From NCBI GenBank assembly GCA_913063265.1, contig CAJXZG010000001.1, forward strand, positions 62,001-126,000: a stretch of 64,000 nt of DNA. Reading direction: 5' to 3'. Positions 55,893 through 64,000 of the stretch are shown here, piece by piece. A model generated the notes under the pieces. The model ran no database searches. It worked only from the letters and a program-made list of their open reading frames with translations, and was not told the DNA's origin. The DNA is from an uncultured Prolixibacteraceae bacterium. Lineage in GTDB: Bacteria; Bacteroidota; Bacteroidia; Bacteroidales; Prolixibacteraceae. The translations under genes and the position numbers were made by a program. The first letter of the stretch is position 1; each line of letters opens with the position of its first letter.

Positions 55893-58800
55893 TTATAGTT
55901 TTATAATAGTGCGGGTTTTTACATAATCATTCCCTACCAACTGCACAATATAGGAACCTTTTGTTATATTTTTAAAATCGATATATGAATTGTTCGTAAA
56001 GTTTTCTTTTAAGATTGTCTGACCACTAATTGTTTGAATGACAATATGCTTAATATTTTTTGTGGTTTGTATAAACAATTTATCTAGTACCGGGTTAGGA
56101 AAAATTTTTAAATCATGGTTAAAGTCAGATGCAACACTTGAAGTTATTGCTTTTGTAATATTAATCGTACCCATATTAAAGGTTGCAAAATCGAAATGAA
56201 TTCTCATCACCTGTACTCCTTTTTTTAGGGTCACATTACTGATTTTTGTAGGACTAAAATCGGAGAATCCTTTTGAAGGCCGAACATATACGAGACCTGT
56301 TTTATCTTCTTCATCAAATTCGATATGAAATTTGCCAAAACTTCCGGGAGTTGCAAAAAGTATTTCAATATCGTAAAATCCTTCTTCTTCAACATCAATC
56401 GTATATTCAAGCCATTCTCCGGATTGAATACCACCTATACTTCCTTCCGGCAATCTAAACTCCGTGTCAACACCTTGTTCCTGTCTGATTCCATCGCCAC
56501 CGTTGCCTGCATTAAAGTCATGATATCCAACACCTTCACCACCCAAATCGTAATGTGTGGAATTGATGCTTCCGGGAATCTTATGAGTACCGCCATCGGG
56601 ATAGGCACCCTTTTTTTCAGGACCAATAACCTGTACCTCGCATAAAGAAGAGAAATTTCCTTCTTCTGTTTGTACAGATATCACAGCTGTTTTATTTTGT
56701 GTTGCTTTTGCTGTTATTAATCCATCCTGCGAAACCGATACATATTCATTGTTTGATGAAGACCAGGTTATATTTTGATTACCTGCAAGTGCCGGATAAA
56801 CATAAGCTGCAAGTTTTTTTGATTCACCGGATTTCAGTTTAATTTTATTTTCAGATATTTTTATACCTGAGACTTTAATATCAGTATCCGGAGTTCCCCA
56901 CCAATAATCTTTCATTTTTGCATCGATAATTAACGTATCCAGTAATTCATTTAAACTGTTATCACTCCAATCTCGCCAGTCAATCCATCCTGAACCTAAC
57001 TTTTCCATTGTTTCAGAATTCTGTTTAAATCCATCAACTTGTTTGATATATTCAAAATTCTCCCTTTTTGAAACGTGATCGTAATTCCACTCGGTGCAAA
57101 TAACCCTGTGATAGGCCATTAATGATTGTACTGCAATACTTGATGTTGAATTATACATATGATATGCAACCGAAGTGTAATCCCAGTCGATTTCGCTTTT
57201 ATAATCTTCTACAACATTAATAATATCATTTACAATAGTGTTAAAACTAAACATCAGGATTTGTCGTTCCGGCGCAACTTGACGAATATTATTGTAAATC
57301 TTGAGTAGGTTTTCTTTAAAAACAGGATTCAAATAATCATCCATTTTGAATGTTGGTTCATTGGCAATTTCGTAATAAACCAAATCATTGTCTTTGTATC
57401 TTGGTGCAATAGCATCCCAGAATTCCGCTTCCAGTTCAAAAGAATAACCGGTATCAAATTTTTGTTGTGCTCCAACATCATGATAATTAATGATGATATT
57501 CATTCCGCTTGCAAGTGCATTTTCAACACATTTATCAAAATAGGGAAGAACATCGGAAACACTCCAATAATCATGCTCATGGTTTTTATACCATGGATCG
57601 ACCCAGCAAACCCTGATTGTATTAAATCCGTTGTTTTTAATGGATTTCCAGTTTTTAATGTCTGATGCAAATTCTACCGAGGCTGTAAGATTTTTTCCCA
57701 GAATCATGGGTGTTCCCCTTAATACCTGGCCGTTTTTATCTTTTAACGTTCCTGTTTCACGTTTTTCCGGGGAATATATATCGAGCTCTTTAATTTCAAA
57801 TCCCCGGGTTAATGAGCTGCGGATTTTTCCATAAATTCTGATGTATCTGCCTTTTTGATTTAAATTTGGAATAAAATCGATTCCTCCGTCTCCCTTGATT
57901 TCCGAATATATTGAAATCCAATTGGTTTTATCATCCGAAATTTCTATTTCGTATGTATTTCCAAAACCTTCTCCCCATTGAAGAATCACCAGTTCAACAG
58001 GAATAATTTCTCCCAAATCGAGAGTAATCCATTGGTTATCGGAAATAACACTGCTCCAGTATGTTTTTTTATTTTCATCAGTTACAAGTTTTGGTTCATT
58101 TCCTAACCTTATTGAAGATGAAATAACCGTTTTCCCTTTTGCCCAACTATTTAAATTATCCGGGATTACATAGACTGTATTTGAAACAGATTCAGAATTA
58201 TTTCCTTTGCTTGCAGTTAGATTATACGTGGTACTGCTATCCGGTATTAGTTCCAGTTTTCCGGAAAATGCAATTTTTTCATTGTTTAGTTTCACAGTGT
58301 CCGCACCCACAGTAGTCCATCTAATTTTAACCATTTCTCCTTCATTAATCAAATCTTTGTCAACGAGTACAGTTGATTGTAACGGTTTAATCCAAGAGGG
58401 CGGATTGGTCCTGAATGGGATTGCCGGAAAACCTTCATTATTAAACCAACTTGCGGTTGCATTTTTTTGGTATGCGTATCTGACATTTTTGGGTGCAGAT
58501 ACAAATGGACTCCAGACCAAAATTTCGTTTCCGTCAATTCTTGCTTTTGCAGTGTAGAAATAATTGTTACTACCTGCAATTTCAAAGTTTTTTAAATCAC
58601 CATTAAGTGTTTTAAGTCCGGTACCGGTATGCGTAAAAAACAATCGTATACTGTCGTTTTCTATTTTTAAGGAATCGTAACGCGGGCCGGCAAAAACCAA
58701 TGAATTTTGACCATAGACATTTGCCAGTGCTTTTTTGGCCAGACGAGAGCCTACAGGTTCTTTTCTTGTAGGATGAATATCATCCGGATCACCAACGTCC

Positions 58801-59828
58801 AATGTTTCGGCCATCTCGGTGTGATGCAGATTTAAAGTATTGGTTTGTGCTTCCCAGAATTCAAATAGAGATTGGGCAGCAAAGCCTCCGTAGGGTGCCA
58901 ATTGAACAAAATAGAAAGGTAGGTTTTCCTTTTGAAAATCACTTCTCCATCCTTCAATCATAGCAGGAAATAAAGTAGTTAACTGTTCTGCCCGACCGAC
59001 ATTTGTTTCACCCTGGTACCAGCATACACCTGCAAAATTAAAAGGAACCAAAGGAGCAATCATACCATTGTGTAATACTGTGGCAGTATGATTATCGTCC
59101 GTTTTATTTGAATTCCATGGCCCTTTCCCGGCATAATCAGGAACAAAATCCAGAGATTTTTCATTGGTCCATGCTTCGCAGCTGGAACCTCCCCATGAAC
59201 TGCATACCAATCCGACAGGAATATTTAAATTTTGATGTAATTCTCTTCCAAAGAAAAATCCAACTGCACTAAAACTTTTAGCTGTTGTTGGTGTACACAC
59301 TTGCCATTTTTGTGCCGACGAATTTGTAATATCCGTTTGTGGTATACTTGCCGATTTCCTGTTGACCGTAATTAACCTAATGTTTGAAAAATTTGCCGTG
59401 GCAATTGCCTGGGCACTTCCTTCAATAACTGTATTTGCCCAAGACCAGTTTCCCAATGGCATATCCATGTTGGACTGACCTGATAACAGCCATACTTCAC
59501 CAATTAGAACGTCGTTTAGAACAATGGTGTTTTTGCCTTGTATTGTGACTGAGTAGGAACTTCCATCTGTTTTAGCTTCCGGAGTCTGAAGCCGGGCAAT
59601 CCATTTATTATGCTCATCTGTAATTGCTGTGACGGTTTTCTGATTCCAGCTTCCGCTTATTGTAATGGTATCTCCTGAATTACTCCATCCCCAAATACTG
59701 ACTTCAGCGTTTTGCTGTAAAACCATGTTGTCGCTAAAAATCCCGGCGACAGTAACTTGTGCCGATATTTGTTTTGACAAAAAAAGCGGTAAAAGAAATA
59801 ATATTCTGAAAATAAATGTTTTGTTCAC
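55893..59828 (-). CDS. Multidomain enzyme: SGNH esterase, discoidin, GH5, Ig, CBM6-like, T9SS domain
   Basis: The start chosen is a GTG at 59828, which opens a clean signal peptide (MNKTFIFRILFLLPLFLSKQ ... ISAQ); a TTG at 59855 is the only upstream alternative, and no ATG exists. About 1311 residues. SGNH/sialate O-acetylesterase-like domain (about 25-475): nucleophile Ser119 in GQSNMDM and His352 in DPDDIHPTR. A discoidin F5/8 domain (about 560-685) follows, then GH5 (about 690-975) with Glu824 in EIANEPTF and Glu913 in CTEWNYDH. A Big_2 Ig domain, a CBM6-like domain (about 1075-1225) and a T9SS sorting domain end the chain. Deacetylation and chain cleavage by one protein suggest an acetylated hemicellulose. 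Confidence 0.88.
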   Translation of the reverse strand: MNKTFIFRILFLLPLFLSKQISAQVTVAGIFSDNMVLQQNAEVSIWGWSNSGDTITISGSWNQKTVTAITDEHNKWIARLQTPEAKTDGSSYSVTIQGKNTIVLNDVLIGEVWLLSGQSNMDMPLGNWSWANTVIEGSAQAIATANFSNIRLITVNRKSASIPQTDITNSSAQKWQVCTPTTAKSFSAVGFFFGRELHQNLNIPVGLVCSSWGGSSCEAWTNEKSLDFVPDYAGKGPWNSNKTDDNHTATVLHNGMIAPLVPFNFAGVCWYQGETNVGRAEQLTTLFPAMIEGWRSDFQKENLPFYFVQLAPYGGFAAQSLFEFWEAQTNTLNLHHTEMAETLDVGDPDDIHPTRKEPVGSRLAKKALANVYGQNSLVFAGPRYDSLKIENDSIRLFFTHTGTGLKTLNGDLKNFEIAGSNNYFYTAKARIDGNEILVWSPFVSAPKNVRYAYQKNATASWFNNEGFPAIPFRTNPPSWIKPLQSTVLVDKDLINEGEMVKIRWTTVGADTVKLNNEKIAFSGKLELIPDSSTTYNLTASKGNNSESVSNTVYVIPDNLNSWAKGKTVISSSIRLGNEPKLVTDENKKTYWSSVISDNQWITLDLGEIIPVELVILQWGEGFGNTYEIEISDDKTNWISIYSEIKGDGGIDFIPNLNQKGRYIRIYGKIRSSLTRGFEIKELDIYSPEKRETGTLKDKNGQVLRGTPMILGKNLTASVEFASDIKNWKSIKNNGFNTIRVCWVDPWYKNHEHDYWSVSDVLPYFDKCVENALASGMNIIINYHDVGAQQKFDTGYSFELEAEFWDAIAPRYKDNDLVYYEIANEPTFKMDDYLNPVFKENLLKIYNNIRQVAPERQILMFSFNTIVNDIINVVEDYKSEIDWDYTSVAYHMYNSTSSIAVQSLMAYHRVICTEWNYDHVSKRENFEYIKQVDGFKQNSETMEKLGSGWIDWRDWSDNSLNELLDTLIIDAKMKDYWWGTPDTDIKVSGIKISENKIKLKSGESKKLAAYVYPALAGNQNITWSSSNNEYVSVSQDGLITAKATQNKTAVISVQTEEGNFSSLCEVQVIGPEKKGAYPDGGTHKIPGSINSTHYDLGGEGVGYHDFNAGNGGDGIRQEQGVDTEFRLPEGSIGGIQSGEWLEYTIDVEEEGFYDIEILFATPGSFGKFHIEFDEEDKTGLVYVRPSKGFSDFSPTKISNVTLKKGVQVMRIHFDFATFNMGTINITKAITSSVASDFNHDLKIFPNPVLDKLFIQTTKNIKHIVIQTISGQTILKENFTNNSYIDFKNITKGSYIVQLVGNDYVKTRTIIKL

Positions 59829-59844
59829 AACTTTTATATTATTA

Positions 59845-60804
59845 TTAATCTGCAAACGACCTTAATCTATTACGTGTTTCAATACCTGATTCTTTTAAAT
59901 CGTTTTCACCCCAACTCCCGGTATCAGATGCTGATTTTTTTAGCATCGAACAGCTTTCATTTTTATCAGCAATCGACCAGGTTATCCAACTTATTTTATT
60001 CTTTTCCATCCAGTCAATCCATTTGTCCCATGATTTGTAATCCAGCTCTCCATCACCATTTGCTTTCATTGCAGCCGATTCTGAAACAAAAATCGGAATG
60101 CCTTTTTTTATTGCGTAATCGCCCCTGTCGCGTAACTCTTTTTTATGTGTGGCAGCATAGAAATGAACTGTATACATGAGGTTGTTGAATCCTGTAATTG
60201 GATCATCGGCAACCAAATGAATATCCTGATCCCAGTGAGGACAACCAACCAAAATAATGTTATCGGGATCTTTTTCGCGAATTGCTTTAATAACTTCAAT
60301 AGAGTAGGCTTTTACATCTTCCCATGAATCATGCACAGGTTCATTAAATATTTCGTAAATAACATTTGGGTAATCACCATATTTTTCTGCCATTTCAGAG
60401 AAAAAAGAAACTGCTTCATCTTGATGAATTTCATGACTATGCCAGTCGATAATCACATAAATACCTGCTTCAATAGCACCATTTATAACTGCCTCAATTT
60501 TTTCTTTTGACCACGCTTTTTTATCAATATAACTTCCTTTTGGGCCAACACCCATGGCAGCCCTTACCACAGTACATTTCCAGTCCTCAGCCAGCCATTT
60601 AACAGATTCCTTGTTGTAGAATCTGGGCCACCAGTTATGCCAGCCATAGCTTACACCACGAAGTACAGTTGGTTCACCATTTTCGTTAACCATGAATGCA
60701 CCTTGTACAGAAAGTTTTCCATTATCTTTTACCGGTTGGGCATTTATAAAACAATGTGCGAAAAGCAAAAGCAAGGCTGAAATAATTAAATGTTTTGGTT
60801 TCAT
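59845..60804 (-). CDS. GH5 endoglucanase (subfamily 2-like)
   Basis: A 319-residue secreted protein (signal peptide ending CFINAQ), a bare catalytic domain. RGVSYGWHNWWPRFYN, YVIIDWHSHE, EIFNEPVH (acid/base Glu155) and FVSESAAM (nucleophile Glu242) place it in GH5, near subfamily 2, which cuts beta-1,4-glucan. The nucleophile context SESAA instead of the usual TEWG is odd but seen in the family. No T9SS tail, so it may stay in the periplasm. The next gene's GTG lies 16 bases beyond its stop. Confidence 0.9.
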   Translation of the reverse strand: MKPKHLIISALLLLFAHCFINAQPVKDNGKLSVQGAFMVNENGEPTVLRGVSYGWHNWWPRFYNKESVKWLAEDWKCTVVRAAMGVGPKGSYIDKKAWSKEKIEAVINGAIEAGIYVIIDWHSHEIHQDEAVSFFSEMAEKYGDYPNVIYEIFNEPVHDSWEDVKAYSIEVIKAIREKDPDNIILVGCPHWDQDIHLVADDPITGFNNLMYTVHFYAATHKKELRDRGDYAIKKGIPIFVSESAAMKANGDGELDYKSWDKWIDWMEKNKISWITWSIADKNESCSMLKKSASDTGSWGENDLKESGIETRNRLRSFAD

Positions 60805-60824
60805 TATTCGTTGATTTTAGGTTT

Positions 60825-60974
60825 TTAAACTAATGAATTATTATTTTTCCCAAAGATGTTAATAGAAATTATCTTTTTTTCAGAACCGGTGCCAATTGTA
60901 ATTTTTACAGCTGGAGCATTCCCAAAATGAAAAAGCAGAAGCAGTATCAAATTTATTTTAACAAATTTTGTCAT
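60825..60974 (-). pseudogene. 49-codon relic of a secreted glycoside hydrolase
   Basis: An ATG frame (60974 to TAA at 60825) encodes a signal-peptide-like start (MTKFVKINLILLLLFHFGNA) and then about 29 residues ending ISINIFGKNNNSLV. The tail resembles the first strand of GH44/GH51-like glycanases (PISPYIYGxNN type). The rest of such a protein is missing. It lies 20 bases upstream of the small GH5 gene. It may be the truncated 5' end of a lost glycanase or a leader peptide; the family link is tentative. Confidence 0.4.
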
Positions 60975-60983
60975 TCAGCGGAA

Positions 60984-62975
60984 TTATAGATTGTTTATTA
61001 CAACTTTTTTTGAATATCGTTCTGTAAAATTAGAGGCTCTAACAATATATATTCCGGAAGGTAGATCATTGGTTCGAATTACTGATCTTTGGCCAGGATT
61101 TGTAACCATTTTCAATAAGTTTCCTGTAATTGAATACAGCTCAATCTTTGTATTTTGATTTAAGGATTTTTGTTTTACAACGATTTCGCCAGAATTATTT
61201 TGGTAAATTTCAAATGGATTGTTCACCTTCAAATCAAACGAACCCGTTGCATTTTTTAACTCGAATGTGAATTTATCGATATTGTAGGTAGGATTTGAAA
61301 TAACGGTAAACCTCATAATTTTAAGTCCCGGATAAAGGTACATTTCGGTTGTAAAGGGTGCTGTTTTCAAATTACTTCTGGTAGTTGTAACTGTAACAAT
61401 TTCAGAGTGGATTGTGTCAATAGTAATCTGAAATTTGCCGCCTGTATAACCTGTTGCAATGTGTGCAGAAACCTCATATAAACCCTCTTCTTCAATATTT
61501 ACTGAATATTCGTACCATTCTCCTTCAATTGCATTGCCAATGTGATAACCTGTTCCCAATCGGTCGTAAATATCCACAGATTCATTAGGACGATAATCAC
61601 CGGGAATATTGATATCATCTGCATCATGATATGAAAGATCTTCACCTCCTTCGTCAAAATCTTCTGCTTCTATAGTACCGGGAATGGCCAACGGTTCACC
61701 ATAAAATGGTTTTCGCACCGGTTTCGACCATTTTGGAAAAAATACCTGTACCGGTTGTGAATACAGATTTGTAGTATCCATACAATGGGAAATGATTCGA
61801 TAGGTGTATGTTTGATTCATAGCAGGTTTGACATCATAATATACTGTTGTATCAGATTTTAATGTAGCAATTGATTTATATACCTGAGAAGTTCCTGTCC
61901 GACGCTGAATAATTATGCTGTCGTTATAGGAAATGTTGTTTTTCCATTGCAAACTAATTATGGAGTCTTTAAATACCCTGGCTGATGGTACCGGTGAATT
62001 TGAACAAGTACTTATTAAAATATCTTTTACTTCATCCCAGCTTTTTAACGAACGTTCCATAATTTTAAAATTACCTCCGTCATCCCATGCTATTGCGGCA
62101 AATCCATACTTTTGTGCCAGCTCCACGTATGCCCTGTAATGCCGCATTCTCGAATTGAAGTCGCATTCCCTTAATGAGCCAAATTCACCCAAAAAAACCG
62201 GAATATTGTTTTTTACAGACCAGTTATAAACCGATTTAAATTTTGAATCAAGCGCTGCATAATCTGCCGAAGTCCCCCAGGTACCTTCTCCAACCAATCC
62301 AAATTTGTATGGGTCATAGGTATGAAATGAACCAATAAGATAGTCATCATCGGGAATAGCCGCAGCAATTAATTCGTTTGAACCACCCCATTCGTTTCCC
62401 TGGAAAATTACCAAACGGGTTGGATTGGTTTTTCTGATAATTGATAAAATTCTGGCATGCATATCATCGTTATTGGCTTTTGATAAACCATGTGGCTCGT
62501 TTAATACCTCAAAAATCAACTTCTCAGATTTATCTTTAAATCTGGTTGCAATTTGTGACCAAATACTGTCGAACCTGGCTTTGTTGGTTTCGCTGTAATT
62601 TTCTTTTATCCAATTGTCATGATGGCTGTTCACTACAATAAAGAGATCGCGTTCGAGCCCCCAGTCAATAACCTGTTCAATTCTGTTTATCCAGTAATCA
62701 TTTATTTTATACGGGGCAGTTTTACCGGTATACCCATCCCAGCGAACAGGAATTCTGACACAGGTAAAGCCTGCTTCTTTATACAAATCAAAATAATATT
62801 CCTGTGCTTTAGGATTATTCCAGCCTGCTTCTTTGGGAGGCTCATGAGTATTACCCAGGTTAATACCTTTTTGCATCTGCTCAATAGCCTCATGAGGCGT
62901 AATTTGTGCTGATAAACTAAAAACAATAAAAAGTCCGGTAAAAAAAGTCAGGGATTTTTTAAAATTGCCATTCAT
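60984..62975 (-). CDS. GH5 (subfamily 4-like) with Fn3-like, CBM6-like and T9SS domains
   Basis: A 663-residue secreted enzyme (signal peptide ending FSLSAQ). The GH5 barrel (about 24-325) opens with MQKGINLGNTHEPP, typical of subfamily 4 (xyloglucanase/endoglucanase group). Acid/base Glu160 lies in EVLNEPHG and nucleophile Glu264 in FLGEFGSL. An Fn3-like domain (about 335-430), a CBM6-like domain (about 440-575, GTIEAEDFDEGGEDLSYHD) and a T9SS sorting domain (about 590-663, IELYSITGNLLKMV ... SGIYIVRA) follow. It should act at the cell surface. It is the first gene of the - strand enzyme run. Confidence 0.91.
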   Translation of the reverse strand: MNGNFKKSLTFFTGLFIVFSLSAQITPHEAIEQMQKGINLGNTHEPPKEAGWNNPKAQEYYFDLYKEAGFTCVRIPVRWDGYTGKTAPYKINDYWINRIEQVIDWGLERDLFIVVNSHHDNWIKENYSETNKARFDSIWSQIATRFKDKSEKLIFEVLNEPHGLSKANNDDMHARILSIIRKTNPTRLVIFQGNEWGGSNELIAAAIPDDDYLIGSFHTYDPYKFGLVGEGTWGTSADYAALDSKFKSVYNWSVKNNIPVFLGEFGSLRECDFNSRMRHYRAYVELAQKYGFAAIAWDDGGNFKIMERSLKSWDEVKDILISTCSNSPVPSARVFKDSIISLQWKNNISYNDSIIIQRRTGTSQVYKSIATLKSDTTVYYDVKPAMNQTYTYRIISHCMDTTNLYSQPVQVFFPKWSKPVRKPFYGEPLAIPGTIEAEDFDEGGEDLSYHDADDINIPGDYRPNESVDIYDRLGTGYHIGNAIEGEWYEYSVNIEEEGLYEVSAHIATGYTGGKFQITIDTIHSEIVTVTTTRSNLKTAPFTTEMYLYPGLKIMRFTVISNPTYNIDKFTFELKNATGSFDLKVNNPFEIYQNNSGEIVVKQKSLNQNTKIELYSITGNLLKMVTNPGQRSVIRTNDLPSGIYIVRASNFTERYSKKVVINNL

Positions 62976-63169
62976 ACTTCAATAATTTTCCAGTTTAGGT
63001 GAGATGCGAAAATAGTAAAAAAAGTTGCGGCAGAATTCAGGTTTTTATGTAATTAACTGCTTTTACCATAGTTTATATTGCATCAAAATTAACCGTGGTT
63101 TTCTATCCTTCCTGAATTTTCAACAATTGTTTTACAAATCAGAAGTTCCATTTGTTATCATAAAATAGA

Positions 63170-63195
63170 TTGTCTGGATGTTTTCTATATTTTTG
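63170..63195 (+). promoter_or_regulatory. Candidate promoter of the GH74-like gene
   Basis: TTG at 63170-63172, a 15-base spacer and TATTTTTG at 63188-63195, 23 bases before the ATG. The -7 box is exact; the spacer is short. Confidence 0.4.
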
Positions 63196-63218
63196 AGCGT
63201 ATCAAAACTTAAACATAA

Positions 63219-64000
63219 ATGATAATTCGAAACCTCTTTTTATTTTTAACTATTTCAATTTTTTCCAATAGTAAAATCTCCGCACAATGGATCAATGCCA
63301 ATCCGGGGGCAGGAGGACAGCTACAACATGTAGTTTGCGATCCAAACATTACCGGTCGAATGTATTTATGCAGCGACATGGAAGGCTATTACCTGTCAAA
63401 CGATTTTGGGGATCACTGGATATACAAAGGATGGGAATCGCCATTTAGTTTTGTATTTAATATTGCCGTTGAGCCGGGAAACAGTGACAGGTTATATCTG
63501 ACTTCATCACAAGGAGTTGCTATTTCTGATGATGCAGGAGATTCATGGAGCCTGGTTGATGGAACCCAGGGAATGTCGGTATCAACAATCAGTATTGATC
63601 CAAATAATCCAAATATTATTGCCTTTGCCAATAGCTGGCTTGAAGATGTTATAGGCTCTCAAAAAGGTCCGGCCAGTATAATTTATTCTTTAAACCGGGG
63701 AGAATCATGGCAAAGTTCCAGGTTTCTAAGTTATACCAATAACCGAAATGTATATAGTATAACTTATCATCCGGATCCTGTCAGGAAAGATGTATTGGTA
63801 ACGGTAGACGCAGGTATTTTTGTTTCAAAAGACCAATTTAATTCATGGCAAAAAATTGTTCCACCCACTAATGCTTCCCTTTGTCAGGGAGCCGATTTAA
63901 CACCTGATGGAAAATGGTTGTATGCCATTTATATCAGGAAAGACGGCAAAACAGGTGTTTATGTGAAAAATTATCCTGATGGAGAATGGCAGGAACCGGA
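63219..64000 (+). CDS. GH74-like/BNR propeller enzyme, 3' end outside window
   Basis: The frame opens at ATG 63219 and runs open to the edge, so only about 260 residues are visible. A signal peptide (ending SKISAQ) precedes WINANPGAGGQLQHVVCDP. Repeats of the form YLCSDMEGYYLSNDFGDHW, YLTSSQGVAISDDAGDSW and YSLNRGESW are BNR/sortilin-type propeller blades, in the spacing seen at the start of GH74 xyloglucanases. The catalytic Asp pair may lie in the cut part. Divergent from the GH5 run with a 243-base control region, so it probably belongs to the same locus. A plain BNR protein without activity is the alternative. Confidence 0.75.
   Translation, partial: MIIRNLFLFLTISIFSNSKISAQWINANPGAGGQLQHVVCDPNITGRMYLCSDMEGYYLSNDFGDHWIYKGWESPFSFVFNIAVEPGNSDRLYLTSSQGVAISDDAGDSWSLVDGTQGMSVSTISIDPNNPNIIAFANSWLEDVIGSQKGPASIIYSLNRGESWQSSRFLSYTNNRNVYSITYHPDPVRKDVLVTVDAGIFVSKDQFNSWQKIVPPTNASLCQGADLTPDGKWLYAIYIRKDGKTGVYVKNYPDGEWQEP

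Noticed and set aside
56231-56645. Opposite-strand open frames inside the large glycanase genes
   Set aside because: Long genes with low stop density on the other strand give such frames; none shows a family match or a start signal.
59829-59855. TTG start for the esterase-GH5 gene
   Set aside because: It would overlap the preceding GH5 stop and puts polar residues before the signal peptide; the GTG at 59828 gives a normal signal peptide.

Overview
The window looks like the chromosome of an AT-rich, free-living member of the Bacteroidota, probably a Bacteroidales/Marinilabiliales relative. The reasons are paired SusC/SusD outer-membrane genes, lipoproteins with the N-terminal Cys lipobox usual in this phylum, C-terminal type IX secretion (T9SS) sorting domains, PorE-like OmpA proteins, and promoter-like TAnnTTTG boxes. 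I see no rRNA, tRNA, CRISPR array, insertion sequence or phage gene. The genus is inference.

Left part (1-29.9 kb), mostly household and small accessory units: a Cys-rich protein of unknown function cut by the window edge; prfC (release factor 3) with a UPF0316 membrane protein; a membrane-anchored XRE regulator with an NTF2-like domain; a secreted class I glutamine-amidotransferase-like protein divergent from an SPFH/prohibitin protein; a PaaI-type thioesterase; a 59-residue charged protein; two tandem PorE-like proteins (TPR, beta-propeller, CRD-like, OmpA) with a GntR-type regulator behind them; a three-gene oxidoreductase operon (Tat gluconate-dehydrogenase-like small subunit, GMC flavoprotein with a Cys cluster, membrane nonaheme cytochrome c); a PhoD-like phosphatase lipoprotein with a cupin; a PQQ-like propeller; a TonB receptor divergent from a double thioredoxin-fold protein; a GH3 beta-glucosidase lipoprotein, a fructosamine-kinase-like protein and a class I aminotransferase; two small genes around a terminator.

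Right part (30-64 kb), a polysaccharide utilisation locus of at least 34 kb running off the right edge. On the + strand: FAS1 lipoprotein, SusC, SusD, FAS1 lipoprotein, FAS1 lipoprotein, SusC, SusD, terminator, GH9 endoglucanase with a T9SS tail. On the - strand, converging on the GH9 gene: GH5 (subfamily-4-like) with CBM6-like and T9SS domains, a 49-codon relic, a small GH5 (subfamily-2-like), a giant SGNH-esterase/discoidin/GH5/CBM6/T9SS enzyme, a giant CBM/GH26/right-handed beta-helix/T9SS enzyme, a DUF3667 membrane protein and a GH30-like clan-A hydrolase. A divergent GH74-like propeller enzyme starts at 63219 and is cut off.

The enzyme mix (GH9, GH5, GH26, GH74-like, esterase, and a GH3 nearby) points to beta-1,4-linked plant or algal wall glycans such as cellulose, beta-glucan, xyloglucan and (gluco)mannan; the exact substrate cannot be read from sequence. 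T9SS-tagged endo-enzymes would cut at the cell surface, FAS1/CBM-like lipoproteins and SusD would bind glycan, SusC would import oligosaccharides, and GH3 would finish them. The most unusual points are the three FAS1 lipoproteins interleaved with two SusCD pairs, two of them ending in CBM-like jelly-roll domains; the GH26/beta-helix and esterase/GH5 fusions; and a three-repeat C-terminal stalk shared by the GH9 and GH26 enzymes.
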